Part shown: in pieces, positions 10,501 to 19,147 of the stretch
How positions within the stretch are numbered: the stretch's first letter is position 1
Layout: the number at the start of each line of letters is the position of its first letter
Assembly: GCA_032718475.1 (NCBI GenBank)
Contig: JAUCBJ010004287.1
Location: forward strand, 1 to 25,289
Direction: 5' to 3'
DNA: 25,289 bases
From: Nemertoderma westbladi
Lineage: Eukaryota > Xenacoelomorpha > Nemertodermatida > Nemertodermatidae
Notes under the pieces: generated by a model
Databases searched by the model: none
What the model saw: the letters and a program-made list of their open reading frames with translations, nothing else
What the model was told of the DNA's origin: nothing
Position numbers and translations under genes: made by a program

Positions 10501-11388
10501 TTAGCAGGACACTCCAGGTGAACCAGACCAGCCTTCTGTTTAGAAGGACACCCCAGGTGAACCAGACATACCTACTGTTTAGCAGGACACTCCAGGTGAA
10601 CCAGACCTACTTATGTTTAGCAGGACACTCCAGGTGAACCAGACCTACTTATGTTTAGCAGGACACTCCAGGTGAACCAGACCTACTTATGTTTAGCAGG
10701 ACACTCCAGGTGAACCAGACCTACTTATGTTTAGCAGGACACTCCAGGTGAACCAGACCTACTTATGTTTAGCAGGACACCCCAGGTGAACCAGACCTAC
10801 TTATGTTTAGCAGGACACTCCAGGTGAACCAGACCTACTTATGTTTAGCAGGACACTCCAGGTGAACCAGACCTACTTATGTTTAGCAGGACACTCCAGG
10901 TGAACCAGACCAGCCTTCTGTTTAGAAGGACACCCCAGGTGAACCAGACATACCTACTGTTTAGCAGGACACTCCAGGTGAACCAGACCTACTTATGTTT
11001 AGCAGGACACTCCAGGTGAACCAGACCTACTTATGTTTAGCAGGACACTCCAGGTGAACCAGACCTACTTATGTTTAGCAGGACACTCCAGGTGAACCAG
11101 ACCTACTTATGTTTAGCAGGACACTCCAGGTGAACCAGACCTACCTTCTGTTTAGAAGGACACCCCAGGTGAACCAGACCTACCTACTGTTTAGCAGGAC
11201 ACTCCAGGTGAACCAGACATACCTACTGTTTAGCAGGACACTCCAGGTGAACCAGACCTACTTATGTTTAGCAGGACACTCCAGGTGAACCAGACCTACC
11301 TTTTGTTTATCAGGACACCCCAGGTGAACCAGACCTACCTTCTCCTATCCCGCTGTTTAACAGGACACTCCAGGCGAACCAGACCTAC
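4509..11388. repeat. 6.9-kb minisatellite made of GluN1 pore-exon/5' splice-site copies
   Basis: A continuous tandem array, roughly 170-180 units by length. Plus-strand core: AGGTGAACCAGACCTACC, then TGTTTAGCAGGACACTCC. There are three length classes. The first is 50 bp (with CTCCTATCCCGCTG or CTCCTTTCCCACTG). The second is 39 bp (CTACTG, CTTCTG or CTTTTG spacers). The third is 38 bp (CTTATG). On the minus strand the 50-bp unit equals the last 43 nt of the GluN1 exon (11389-11431) plus the first 7 intron nt (GTAGGTC), so the array is a serial duplication of the exon-intron border. It fills the GluN1 intron except about 62 bp next to the 3' acceptor. A higher-order repeat of 463 bp is visible (positions 4621 and 5084 match, as do 4890 and 5353). 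On the plus strand the units read as open frames (LFSRTLQVNQTYL), which are not genes. Confidence 0.98.
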
Positions 11389-11623
11389 CTTCTCCTATCC
11401 CGCTGTTTAACAGGACACCCCAGGTGAACCATATTGCTGAGGCGAGCCCTTGCACATCGTCCTCATGTCTGTTGCTGTTACTGACACGGTACCGCCCAAA
11501 CGGACTCAGCCGGTCCAATATATACAGAATGAAGGCGACTACGTGAACAGATAGCAGGATTAACAGCCATAAAGTTATGTCGAAAGGACGAACAAATGAT
11601 GCCATACTAGATTCTGGCATATC
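11389..11623 (-). CDS. GRIN1: GluN1 NMDA receptor subunit, M1 and M2 pore-loop exon
   Basis: A 235-bp exon. Acceptor TTATAG|GATATG (AG at 11625-11624); donor GAAG|GTAGGT (GT at 11388-11387). It is phase 0 in and phase 1 out. It encodes the pre-M1 segment ([14 protein letters not shown]), M1 ([30 protein letters not shown] in two parts), a short acidic linker, and the re-entrant M2 pore loop [40 protein letters not shown] is GluN1-specific. The Asn in VLLNS is the selectivity-filter N-site that controls calcium permeability and magnesium block. The final 43 nt are the source of the adjacent array. If the donor is not used, translation reads RSGSPGVSC and stops at 11357-11359, inside the first repeat unit. 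Confidence 0.95.
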
Positions 11624-11934
11624 CTATAAATCAAATAATAATAACCATGAGCCAGTTTATTATTCAATATAGTAGGGATGCGGGCAAGGCGATCTTTACT
11701 AACGCGGGGTACTCCCACTTTAATACTTTATGCAGTCCACAGTCCAGGAACTGAACATAAAAATAACAACCAGGAATTGCAAAAAAACGCTAGGCCTACT
11801 TTAGTAGGAGTTTTAGTCTAAATTTAATAAAAATAGTGTATTTTTGACAGAAACAATAGGCCTACCGGTATACATATAAATACTTTTTCGAAATTGCACC
11901 AACTATTGAATATTTTTCTTCAAAAAATCAACCA
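11624..11934. other. Start of the 7-kb GluN1 intron, no gene seen
   Basis: The stretch to 11934 is AT-rich with AGGCCTAC palindromes and holds only the acceptor of the downstream exon. Confidence 0.4.
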
Positions 11935-12210
11935 AGTAGTAATTTAAAAATTGAAAAATGTCCTTCCAAGATAATTGCCTTTTAAGTTTAAACCCTCGCG
12001 GCCAATCTGTCTGTCTGTTGTCTGTCAATAGGTATGTAAGAATGTTGGTTAATAAATGCTTGGAACTCGAAGCACACCACCTCAAAAAGTTTCATTACTG
12101 TGGTTTCTTGGTCGGTAGTCTTGGTCTGGCGTCTGTTTAATGGTTGGCGGAACCCAAACTGTCTGCCTGTCGGTCACTCTGTCTGTTTATACATACAAAA
12201 AAAGTAAAGA
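11935..12210 (+). repeat. Dispersed repeat family A, copy 2
   Basis: Diverged copy of the element at 2885-3200 in the same orientation, with shared words TCCAAGATAATTGCCTT, AGTTTAAACC and GAAGCACA..C, then a CTGTCTGT-rich 3' end. Short opposite ORFs of 60 codons here (11903-12085 and 11958-12140) belong to the repeat. It is followed by a C-tract at 12240-12252. Confidence 0.7.
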
Positions 12211-12397
12211 GGTAGGAGAGGGCACGGCTGTGCCCAATCCCCCCCCCCCCCCATTTTTTTTCAAATTTCAATCAAATGCTACGAAACTTGGTTAGATATG
12301 TTGATATTGGATGATAATAATATTTATGAAGGTAGTTCGACACCTATTCTTACGGGCAGGGCCCGCTGGCAGGGCCGGATTTTCAATTTTCAACTGT

Positions 12398-12570
12398 AGT
12401 TATTTAGCTACAACAAGCCGTTAATAATGCCTATTTAGTAATCATTGCTTAAACTCCCGGGCTATATTTGTTGTCTCTGTAATGTAATCATTTGTTGTCT
12501 CTGTAATGTAATCTAGATAACATTAGAACCGGCTTCGCCTGTAGATTCCAAATCTGAAAAAAATGTGACC
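12398..12570 (+). repeat. Repeat family B, copy 1, with a 24-bp tandem duplication
   Basis: This stretch matches the reverse complement of about 18305-18450. Shared words are TTATTTAG, AAGCCGTTAA/AAACCGTTAA, ATGCCTATTTAG, CATTAGAACCG and GCAGATTC/GTAGATTC. Inside it, ATTTGTTGTCTCTGTAATG.. is duplicated head to tail: 12466-12489 and 12490-12513 are identical 24-mers, absent from the other copy. Confidence 0.65.
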
Positions 12571-13086
12571 TCAGCAAAATACATGTTGAGGCGTATGCCG
12601 TCAATTGCCGCCGATTTTTTTACTAAATTTTAGAAAATTAATAACACATGATGAAAAAATGAACAAGGATTAAAAACTTTTCTAAAACAGCAACTAAAGT
12701 TGAGGTGGAAATTGAGACAATTTCTGTGCAAATCATTTTTGTTGAGAAAGTACAGCAGTTATAATGTAACTATAGCGTTATGTAAATTTAACTTTAGCGT
12801 CAATAATTGTTGTGTCGAAATCTGCTTAACGATTCCCTCTGCTATATCTACCGGCAATCTCCCTACAGCGGTGTCGCGTCGCTCGTACCACCAGTCCTCG
12901 ATCAGGGGTACTGCTGTGGTCGAGGGTTTGATTTGAAGAACTGGGGAAGTCCAAGATATAACTGGGTTGTTTCTCACAGTAGATTGTGCGATGGAGAATA
13001 ATAGTTATCTCAAGTCCATTGATGATAACATACAGTATGCATTGTTCACCAATAATGAAGTCTAACAAGGGACTTAAGGCCACCAC
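12571..13086. other. Intronic sequence, no gene recognised
   Basis: Several overlapping short frames on both strands occur around 12700-13000 but none shows a known motif. The moderately GC-rich block 12830-12960 (TCGCGTCGCTCGTACCACCAG) may be part of an old mobile element, but I cannot classify it. Confidence 0.35.
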
Positions 13087-13230
13087 GGGGGGGGGGGGGG
13101 GGGCTTTGGGGGCACTGCCCCCCCCCCAGACAAGACCCACTGCCCCCCCCAGACAAGACCCACAGCCCCCCCCCCCAGACAAGACCCACTGCCCCCCCCC
13201 CCCCTGACAAGACCCACTGCCCCACCCAGT
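13087..13230. repeat. G17 tract and C-tract/AGACAAGACCCACTG tandem repeat
   Basis: A run of 17 G at 13087-13103 is followed by about four units of a C-run plus AGACAAGACCCACTGCC, each C-run 7-14 long. On the GluN1-sense (minus) strand the C-runs are G-runs, so this intron RNA carries four clustered G-tracts able to form G-quadruplexes. The Gly- and Pro-rich ORFs across it are low-complexity artefacts. Confidence 0.9.
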
Positions 13231-13239
13231 CAGTCTTGT

Positions 13240-14598
13240 TCTCTTGTCTTATTAATAACACGTCGTCTTTTAGTCATGATATTGTTGGTAATCAATATTA
13301 TTGGATTCACATACTAATACTACTTCTACCCACTGACCTGACTCCCCACCATTACTTTTGGTCCAATTATAATGGCACTGGCTCTGCCCGAGCCTGTGCC
13401 GAATTACATTGTATGGTGTAGGTTATGTATTTGTTCTATGTTGCGACTCATTACTACTCAGGGCTGGAAAGTTTGTTCGCAGAATGCATCTACAGTATTT
13501 ATAGATTTTGATAGTGATTTAATTACACTATACCCTCAGACTCTAGGCCTATCAGATTGCAGCTCAATATACAGTAATTACTAAAAATACATAAAAGCTC
13601 CAGGTTTCTCTCATTGGATACCATGGCGGGTTGTTCGTTGTTAACCCATTGTCTCTAGCCAGCTTGCTGCTAATAGGCTAGGCGCTGATGGTTGCTTGCG
13701 CGCTGGATATCCATATCTTTTTGTAACTTCAACCTTAAGTTTTGGACATATTTATGCCTACAAATAGTCAAGTCGACAGCTTTAATTAAATCCGACAAAT
13801 TTATTGGCATGTCAAAATCGTAACTACAACAACTTTGCTGTTATTGACCCACTCACTTAACAGAGTGTTAGTTCGCCATAAGGCTCCGCCAACTTCGTGG
13901 CTCGCCCCACACTCTCTCAGTGGCGTAAACAGACCATGGCGAGCCGGGGCGACCGCCCCGGGGCGCCAGCCCCGGGGCGCCCACTCAAAGGGTGCCGAAG
14001 GCGCCCCTGTGGGATGAAACACTAAACGAAACACATGAAACCCCATCCACAAGTTAATTATATTTACAACGCCGTAGGCCTATTGTAAATGATATTAACG
14101 GGACAACTGAACTGGCAGAAAGAAATGAATAAGATTGGGTAGTGCAATTACATACATGAACACGGATATAGTACTATTAAATCTAGCAAATTATTTTTAT
14201 CTTGCGAAATTTAGATACTACTGTCGTCTGAGTGTAGGTTGGAGGAAAATTTTTAAATAGGAATTGCTGGTAACTTACTTGTTGGCTATTTTAGGACTCG
14301 AATTTGTTTACATCAGACTGACCGCATTTCTTCGAATTAAGAGCCCACCCCCTCGAATAAACGCTCACAGGCCAACTCATCCGAGCATCTTAATTAAATG
14401 CCTTTCCTCGAATAAACGCCACGGCGTTTATCAATATGTATTTCACCATGGACTGGAAGATAAGGTCAAAAAAGTTCCCCCCCCATAAAAAAATTCGACA
14501 AATCGCAGTGATATTTAGTGATTAATTTAGTTTTATTTTCTTGCATTTTTATACTGTGCATCTGTAATAATTTAAAATCCAAATAGTTAGCATTGATG
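13240..14598. other. GluN1 intron sequence with a GC-rich inverted repeat, no gene seen
   Basis: No convincing coding exon. At about 13936-14010 a strongly GC-rich block contains two copies of CCCCGGGGCGCC and self-complementary GGCGCC/CCCCGGGG words, standing out from the AT-rich background. Near 14340-14430 a TCGAATAAACGC word occurs twice, as in simple interspersed repeats. No F-box exon for the downstream gene at 15937 could be identified. Confidence 0.4.
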
Positions 14599-15209
14599 AT
14601 AATTGTGGCGTGTCAAGTAGAAACGTACAGTACAGTATCAAAAAAAGGCGTTCTGAGAAAAACGCATTTAACGTTTTATGATATGTTTATTTTTCTTGCA
14701 AGACCCCATGGGCTAGAACGACAGTTTCTAACTCAAACTTTTACGAGGAATGCGAAAATTTTGATTTAAACCATGTAGACGCAATCCTTTGTTCGCAAAT
14801 ATCTAATGACAGAGAGATTGGCAAAATGACGGACAGTCAGAAAGGCGGACAGACAGTTTAGATTTCGTGAAATGTGAAAATTAACATCAGAAATGAAACC
14901 ACGAACCCGGAAAACCTCTTTAGCGAGAATTTTAGTTAGCCTGTATTCTTTTTTAAGGTTTGACAGACAAACAGACCGACAGACAGAAATATGAATGGAT
15001 GTCTGGTGTCGTTTTGAACTTTGAACTCATTTTGAAGAAATTATGAGCGATTACCCTTTAGTTATCGTAAAATTACTCGAAAATGGAAAATGATAGAAGA
15101 TAAGTGTTTTATACCACTAGATAGGCTGGAACATTCTCTACCAGAATCGACCATAAAAAAAATCGATTTTTCTGATACTATACTTTTCTACTTGACACGC
15201 CACAATTAT
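14599..15209. mobile_element. MITE-like element with about 37-bp terminal inverted repeats
   Basis: The left end 14599-14640 (ATAATTGTGGCGTGTCAAGT..) and right end 15173-15209 (..ACTTGACACGCCACAATTAT) are inverted copies with few mismatches, about 610 bp apart. The interior has no ORF of note and includes an inverted copy of repeat family A (about 14800-15000, with GGCGGACAGACAG and GACAGACAAACAG words). The TA steps at both ends would fit a TA target-site duplication. This is compatible with a non-autonomous DNA transposon; the superfamily is not assignable. Confidence 0.7.
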
Positions 15210-15936
15210 AAGTAAAGCGCAACATCTTTGCTTACAAGAACAGATGTGTAATAATTTTATAATTTTTAATAAAAGTAGGTAATTAACACCTTCGCTAAGA
15301 AAAAGAAAAACTCTCTTCATCAATATTGATTTTACTTCAATTAAGTACTAAATTAACTTTCACCTTGTTATATGTCCCCCAAACCCAGTTATGGGTTTGC
15401 CCCCCCCCCCCCCCAGATTTGGCCTCTGCCCCCCAGAAAGGTCACCACCATACGGGCCGGCATGAGAGACCAAGTGCTACATATTAACACCTTTCACTCA
15501 CCTCATTGTTTGGGCAGTCGCAAGCTACAATATTATTGTAATATTATTATAATATTATCTGTACTAAACATCTATGTGGGGTAGCTCAGCTCCGCCAACT
15601 AAAAAATTCCTACAGAGCAAGCCTATGAGCTGCGCTCGTAGGCTGGAGCCTGTACTATCTGGCCAGAAAGCTAAAAGATGTTACTTTTTTTTTTACAAAA
15701 GTATATTGATATATTTATTTGAAGCTACAATGTTACGGAAACAAGAATCATTATTAATTTCTAGAAGTAAGTAAGTAATTGTAAATTATTGAATTTTTTA
15801 CCTTCGCCCAAGAACATTACTATATTTTGTTTACTATAATAAATGAATTATTTGAATAAGTTAGAACTATTTTATGAAACTATTTAGGTCTAATTGCCTT
15901 AATTAATAACTTACGAGCCAAACACACAGTACAAAA
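15210..15936. other. AT-rich region with C-tract, upstream of the FBXO39-like gene
   Basis: It contains a C14 run near 15402-15415 and a second short C-run. The region directly before the ATG at 15937 is open in frame only back to 15910 (TAA at 15907-15909). CACACAG at 15923-15929 could be an acceptor if the gene has an upstream exon. Confidence 0.35.
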
Positions 15937-17106
15937 ATGAAAACTTATGTGATTAACGGGATTCCTAGTAACGATGAGGAAGTAATTAAACAACGCGATC
16001 GCGAGAAACACATCGATGACGTGGCACTGGTTCTCGATTGCACCGCCAACACCAGACACCCGCACCTAGTGCACCACGGGTGTACAAGCATGCTCCTTCG
16101 TTTCAACAACCTCAAAACTTTCACCCTCCAGAATTTCAATTGTGACCGCCTACCTGAGTACATTATCGGCAAGCTCTGCGACATGCTAGCCAATCAGACG
16201 AAGATGCAGAGTTTTAGCGCTGAAAACTGTGTCGTATCCGAATCGGAAGGATGGCGACTGTTGGAGAGTCTGGCGACACACTGCACGCTTACATTGCAGC
16301 GGTTAGTGGTTGACGAATTCAAAGTCAGCAAAGTCCCAATGTTTAGAGATCGTCGCTTCAGGGAAGAGTTGTTGAAATTTCAAAATCTAAGAGATGTGCA
16401 ACTCAGTTACCACTGCTTCAGCGAAAAAGTTCTCAAGGGTTTAGTCGAGAGGAACCACTCGCTACACACGCTCACCTTGATATTCCGAAGCCACCACCCA
16501 ATGCCAGGGGAGCTATTGTTCGACCCATGGGCCGCTGTGACGCGCAATAACCCATCTGTCGGTGTTCGCTTTATCGTGGAAGGCGTTCTAGAACCACATA
16601 AACTCGAAAGAATTCTCTCCGGTACGCCTCCAGCTAGAGAGCTTTCCATCGTTGGATCGGCCTTGAATCGCTTCGATTCCTGCAACACCATTAACTTCTT
16701 ATCAAAATCTTTTGCTAAAACTTTGGTTCGCTTTACTTTGCAATTCGATGGCAACACCCCGATGAGAAAAGAGTTCGTCGAGATGTTGAAGAAATGCCAT
16801 CAGATCGCCGATGTCTATATTACGGCACCTGTATGTGTGGAAGCCATCGATCTCATCTGCCGGAATAAGTTTCGCTACGAAACGATGCCCTGTCTCCGAG
16901 TCCTCCACATCTTTATGACTCAAAAGTTGGCTCCAGATGAGGTGCGACACTTGTCCAGGGTTTACAACAGCTGGGATGATGAGCTGGCCACCCGCGGTGT
17001 CGACTATCGGTTCCTGCCTTACAGAGTCGGCAGCGGGAAGAGACTGAAGAGCGTCAAACAGATAGTGTACGAGCTACAGGGATACGATTACCTTAAAGAG
17101 ACATGA
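15937..17106 (+). CDS. FBXO39-like leucine-rich protein, no F-box in this exon
   Basis: An intact ORF of 389 residues. From about residue 55 to 375 it follows the pattern of the C-terminal leucine-rich region of F-box only protein 39. Visible pieces are 'NLKTFTLQNF' (58-67), a conserved 'FQNLRDVQLSYHCFSEKVLKGLVER' region (148-172, in two parts), a long strand/helix 'NNPSVGVRFIVEG' (204-216), 'LERILSGTPPARELSI' (223-238), a late 'LVRFTLQF' (263-270), and 'CLRVLHIFMTQ..D' near 325-345. The F-box that normally lies in the first 60 residues and recruits SKP1 is not in this ORF. The first 50 residues are acidic/basic and unlike an F-box. Either an upstream exon supplies it (CACACAG acceptor at 15923-15929) or this is a derived F-box-less paralogue. 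The gene sits antisense inside the large GluN1 intron. The ATG has A at -3. A poly(A) signal lies 104 bp after the stop. Confidence 0.75.
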   Translation: MKTYVINGIPSNDEEVIKQRDREKHIDDVALVLDCTANTRHPHLVHHGCTSMLLRFNNLKTFTLQNFNCDRLPEYIIGKLCDMLANQTKMQSFSAENCVVSESEGWRLLESLATHCTLTLQRLVVDEFKVSKVPMFRDRRFREELLKFQNLRDVQLSYHCFSEKVLKGLVERNHSLHTLTLIFRSHHPMPGELLFDPWAAVTRNNPSVGVRFIVEGVLEPHKLERILSGTPPARELSIVGSALNRFDSCNTINFLSKSFAKTLVRFTLQFDGNTPMRKEFVEMLKKCHQIADVYITAPVCVEAIDLICRNKFRYETMPCLRVLHIFMTQKLAPDEVRHLSRVYNSWDDELATRGVDYRFLPYRVGSGKRLKSVKQIVYELQGYDYLKET

Positions 17107-17210
17107 AATAATTTAATATTATATTATACTGTCTGGAACCTGGAATCCATCAAAACATTAATATGTATCTTCGTTGTTCGAAATAATAACTATCATTATT
17201 TACGTGCCTC

Positions 17211-17216
17211 AATAAA
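17211..17216 (+). terminator. Poly(A) signal AATAAA of the FBXO39-like gene
   Basis: AATAAA lies about 105 nt after the TGA at 17104-17106, in an AT-rich 3' UTR, with CT-rich sequence (about 17250-17272) shortly downstream. Confidence 0.6.
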
Positions 17217-17440
17217 AATACAACAATTAAAGTATTATTTACTATTCCCGGTTCTATCTCTCTCTCTCTCATGAAATTAAAAAACAAAATAAAGAGTTAT
17301 AAACGCTCAGCTAAAAAGTCATTAATATTCTAGAATAATGACAAAGAACATTAGAATTATATCTATTAACATGTCAAAATATACACCTTAGAAGTTTGAT
17401 AATATCGTTGGCAATTTTTCATGAAATTAAATTATTATTT
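17217..17440. other. Spacer after the FBXO39-like gene
   Basis: AT-rich with a TCTC microsatellite near 17258-17271. Nothing else is seen. Confidence 0.4.
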
Positions 17441-17574
17441 ATTACATGGGAAAAAAAGTAGAACTTTTTTCACTATTCTTGAGGCATTTTCGCATTTTAT
17501 TTCCCGAGCGTTAGCGAGGTTAGGATCGAGAGAATATTGAAAAAAAATGTTCTACGTTTTTTTTCCCATGTAAT
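17441..17574. repeat. Small foldback element (24-26-bp arms)
   Basis: Arm 17441-17464 (ATTACATGGGAAAAAAAGTA..) pairs with 17549-17574 (..TTTTTTTTCCCATGTAAT), differing only in the A-run length. The interior holds CCCGAGCGTTAGCGAGG. Related but more diverged G/A7-GT motifs recur at about 18195-18262. It resembles a very short MITE. Confidence 0.75.
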
Positions 17575-18304
17575 ACGTAATTCCCATATAATTCGAAATA
17601 TCCTAGAATGCTTCACACTAACATTAAAAAGAAGTAGCTAGTAAACTATACACATTATTTAGAGCAAAATGAAAATGTTGGCACGGGCGGAACTCTAGCC
17701 CGTAATTTTATTCTTAAATTGGTACTTGTTTGTTGCTTAATTCTTATAATAAAACGTACAGCGATATAGTGGTACAAAATAAATTGAACTACAACTGTAT
17801 AGTATTTTACTATATTGCGTCCATAGTTACAGCGATTCAAATTATTGTACTCTTCAACTCCTGATGCTGCCTTACTCAACGTGAAATAATTTAGTGTTCT
17901 CGAATATTTATTACGTAACTATAGATAGCCGTTTTTAACTACATAATAAACCAACAACGGATATTGAGTTCCGTTTTGGAGTTCGCCTTACAGACACTAA
18001 AGTTGCAATAACTTTAGAGTGCGTGCAAGAATTTAGCTCAAATTACGTGCAAACCATTTCTACGCCAATGCTCTTTCACTAAAATGAATGCTTTCTAATG
18101 CAAAATGCCTTTGCAATGTGCAAAAAATGCATTTATAATGCCTTTGCAATTCTCTAAAAAATTCCACCAAAATATTTTATTTTACTTTTTTAGCCGGGAA
18201 AAAAAGTAAAATCAATGCAATCCTATGGGATACTTTTTTTCCTATGGAAAAAAAGTGAAACATTTTCTCCCGATTTTGGTCAAAATTCGAGCGAAAAGGT
18301 AACA
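17575..18304. other. GluN1 intron sequence, no gene seen
   Basis: AT-rich, with repeated 'aatgcctttgcaat' words (about 18105-18150) and GGGAAAAAAAGTA/ACTTTTTTTCC motifs (about 18195-18260). No coding or RNA gene was recognised. The 74-codon frame on the minus strand at 17655-17879 has no features. Confidence 0.4.
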
Positions 18305-18450
18305 ATTTAAGAATAAAACCGTTTTCATATGCGGAATCTGCAGATGAAGGCGGTTCTAATGATATTTAGAATTTGCAAAAAAAACATCCTGAGGTGGTGA
18401 AGTACATATTGCTAAATAGGCATATTTTAACGGTTTGTTCTAACTAAATA
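18305..18450 (-). repeat. Repeat family B, copy 2 (inverted)
   Basis: Reverse complement match to 12398-12570: TTTAGTTAGAACAAACCGTT, ATGCCTATTTAGCAAT, CATTAGAACCGCC and CTGCAGATTCCGC. Both copies lie in the same GluN1 intron in opposite orientation and flank the nested FBXO39-like gene. Confidence 0.65.
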
Positions 18451-18671
18451 ATTTAGAAATTAAAAAATCCGGACAGGCCAGCAGTTATAAAAGATGTCGA
18501 AAAATCTGTATACCAAACTTGATAGCATTTGATTGAAAACTGAAATAAAATGAGAGGGTCCGACCTGCTAGAAAACGTTGAATTACGGATGAATGAATGT
18601 AATAATAGGTTCAACTGTAAATTAAATGTAAAATTATTTAATATAAATATGTGTGTTTTAGAATTGCTGAC

Positions 18672-18842
18672 CCGTTTTACTAAAATCGTGAATCCCTGAT
18701 GTTTAAAGGGGTTAGTGAAATCGACGACAGACGATCGCTTGGGGGCGTACGTTAGAGGCCCGACCACAATGTCGGCCTCACCGTACAGCAGTTCACCGAT
18801 CGCACCATTCCAGTAAGAGTTTGGCGTAAACGTAACCATATC
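18672..18842 (-). CDS. GRIN1: GluN1 exon: S1 ligand-binding domain, glycine-site loop
   Basis: A 171-bp, phase 0-0 exon. Acceptor TTCCTAG|GATATG (AG at 18844-18843); donor CGG|GTCAGC (GT at 18671-18670; the C at +3 is weak). It encodes MVTFTPNSYWNGAIGELLYG, then EADIVVGPLTYAPKRSSVVD and FTNPFKHQGFTILVKR. This is the hallmark iGluR S1 end: 'WNG..GEL..G.AD..V.PLT...R...V.F..PF...G.TILV'. The Pro-Leu-Thr and the Arg five residues further on match the GluN1 residues that bind the carboxylate and amine of glycine, so co-agonist binding is expected to be intact. It joins directly to the M1 exon (LVKR + DMPESS). Confidence 0.93.
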
Positions 18843-19147
18843 CTAGGAAATTTGAAACTGCTAATAACAATTTAATTATTAGAAATCCCATTAATCCCCG
18901 CAAAACAGATACATTAGATCGCTTAAAATAAGTTGGTGGAATATTATAATGATAATTGTTTTCAAATAATCACGCATGTGCACGAAACTGATTAGTTTAG
19001 TTCAATTACACATGATAATATGGAAGCCAATTTTATATGAAAGAGGATCAATTCCATTTTCTTTTCAAACTGATAATAAACAACAACATACACGATACAG
19101 TACATTGTACAGCCAGCCATTCCATATATCAATAGACAGAAACTTAC
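18843..19147. other. GluN1 intron (305 bp)
   Basis: Intron between exons 19148-19275 and 18672-18842, with donor GTAAGT and acceptor TTTCCTAG on the minus strand. AT-rich with no further features. Confidence 0.7.

Noticed and set aside
4509-11388. CRISPR-like array
   Set aside because: Units are contiguous with no unique spacers, and the genome is animal.
4509-11388. Tandem coding repeats of a receptor pore (multi-pore protein)
   Set aside because: On the sense strand the units are not all multiples of three and TAA occurs in nearly every unit in the relevant frames, so no long protein can be read.
12826-13261. Gly- and Pro-rich ORFs on both strands
   Set aside because: They are translations of G17/C-run low-complexity sequence.
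13372-13584. 70-codon plus-strand ORF (MALALPEPVPNYIVW..)
   Set aside because: No family features, no splice or regulatory context; likely chance or mobile-element debris.
15880-16193. Minus-strand ORFs opposite the FBXO39-like gene
   Set aside because: Antisense shadows of a well-supported CDS.
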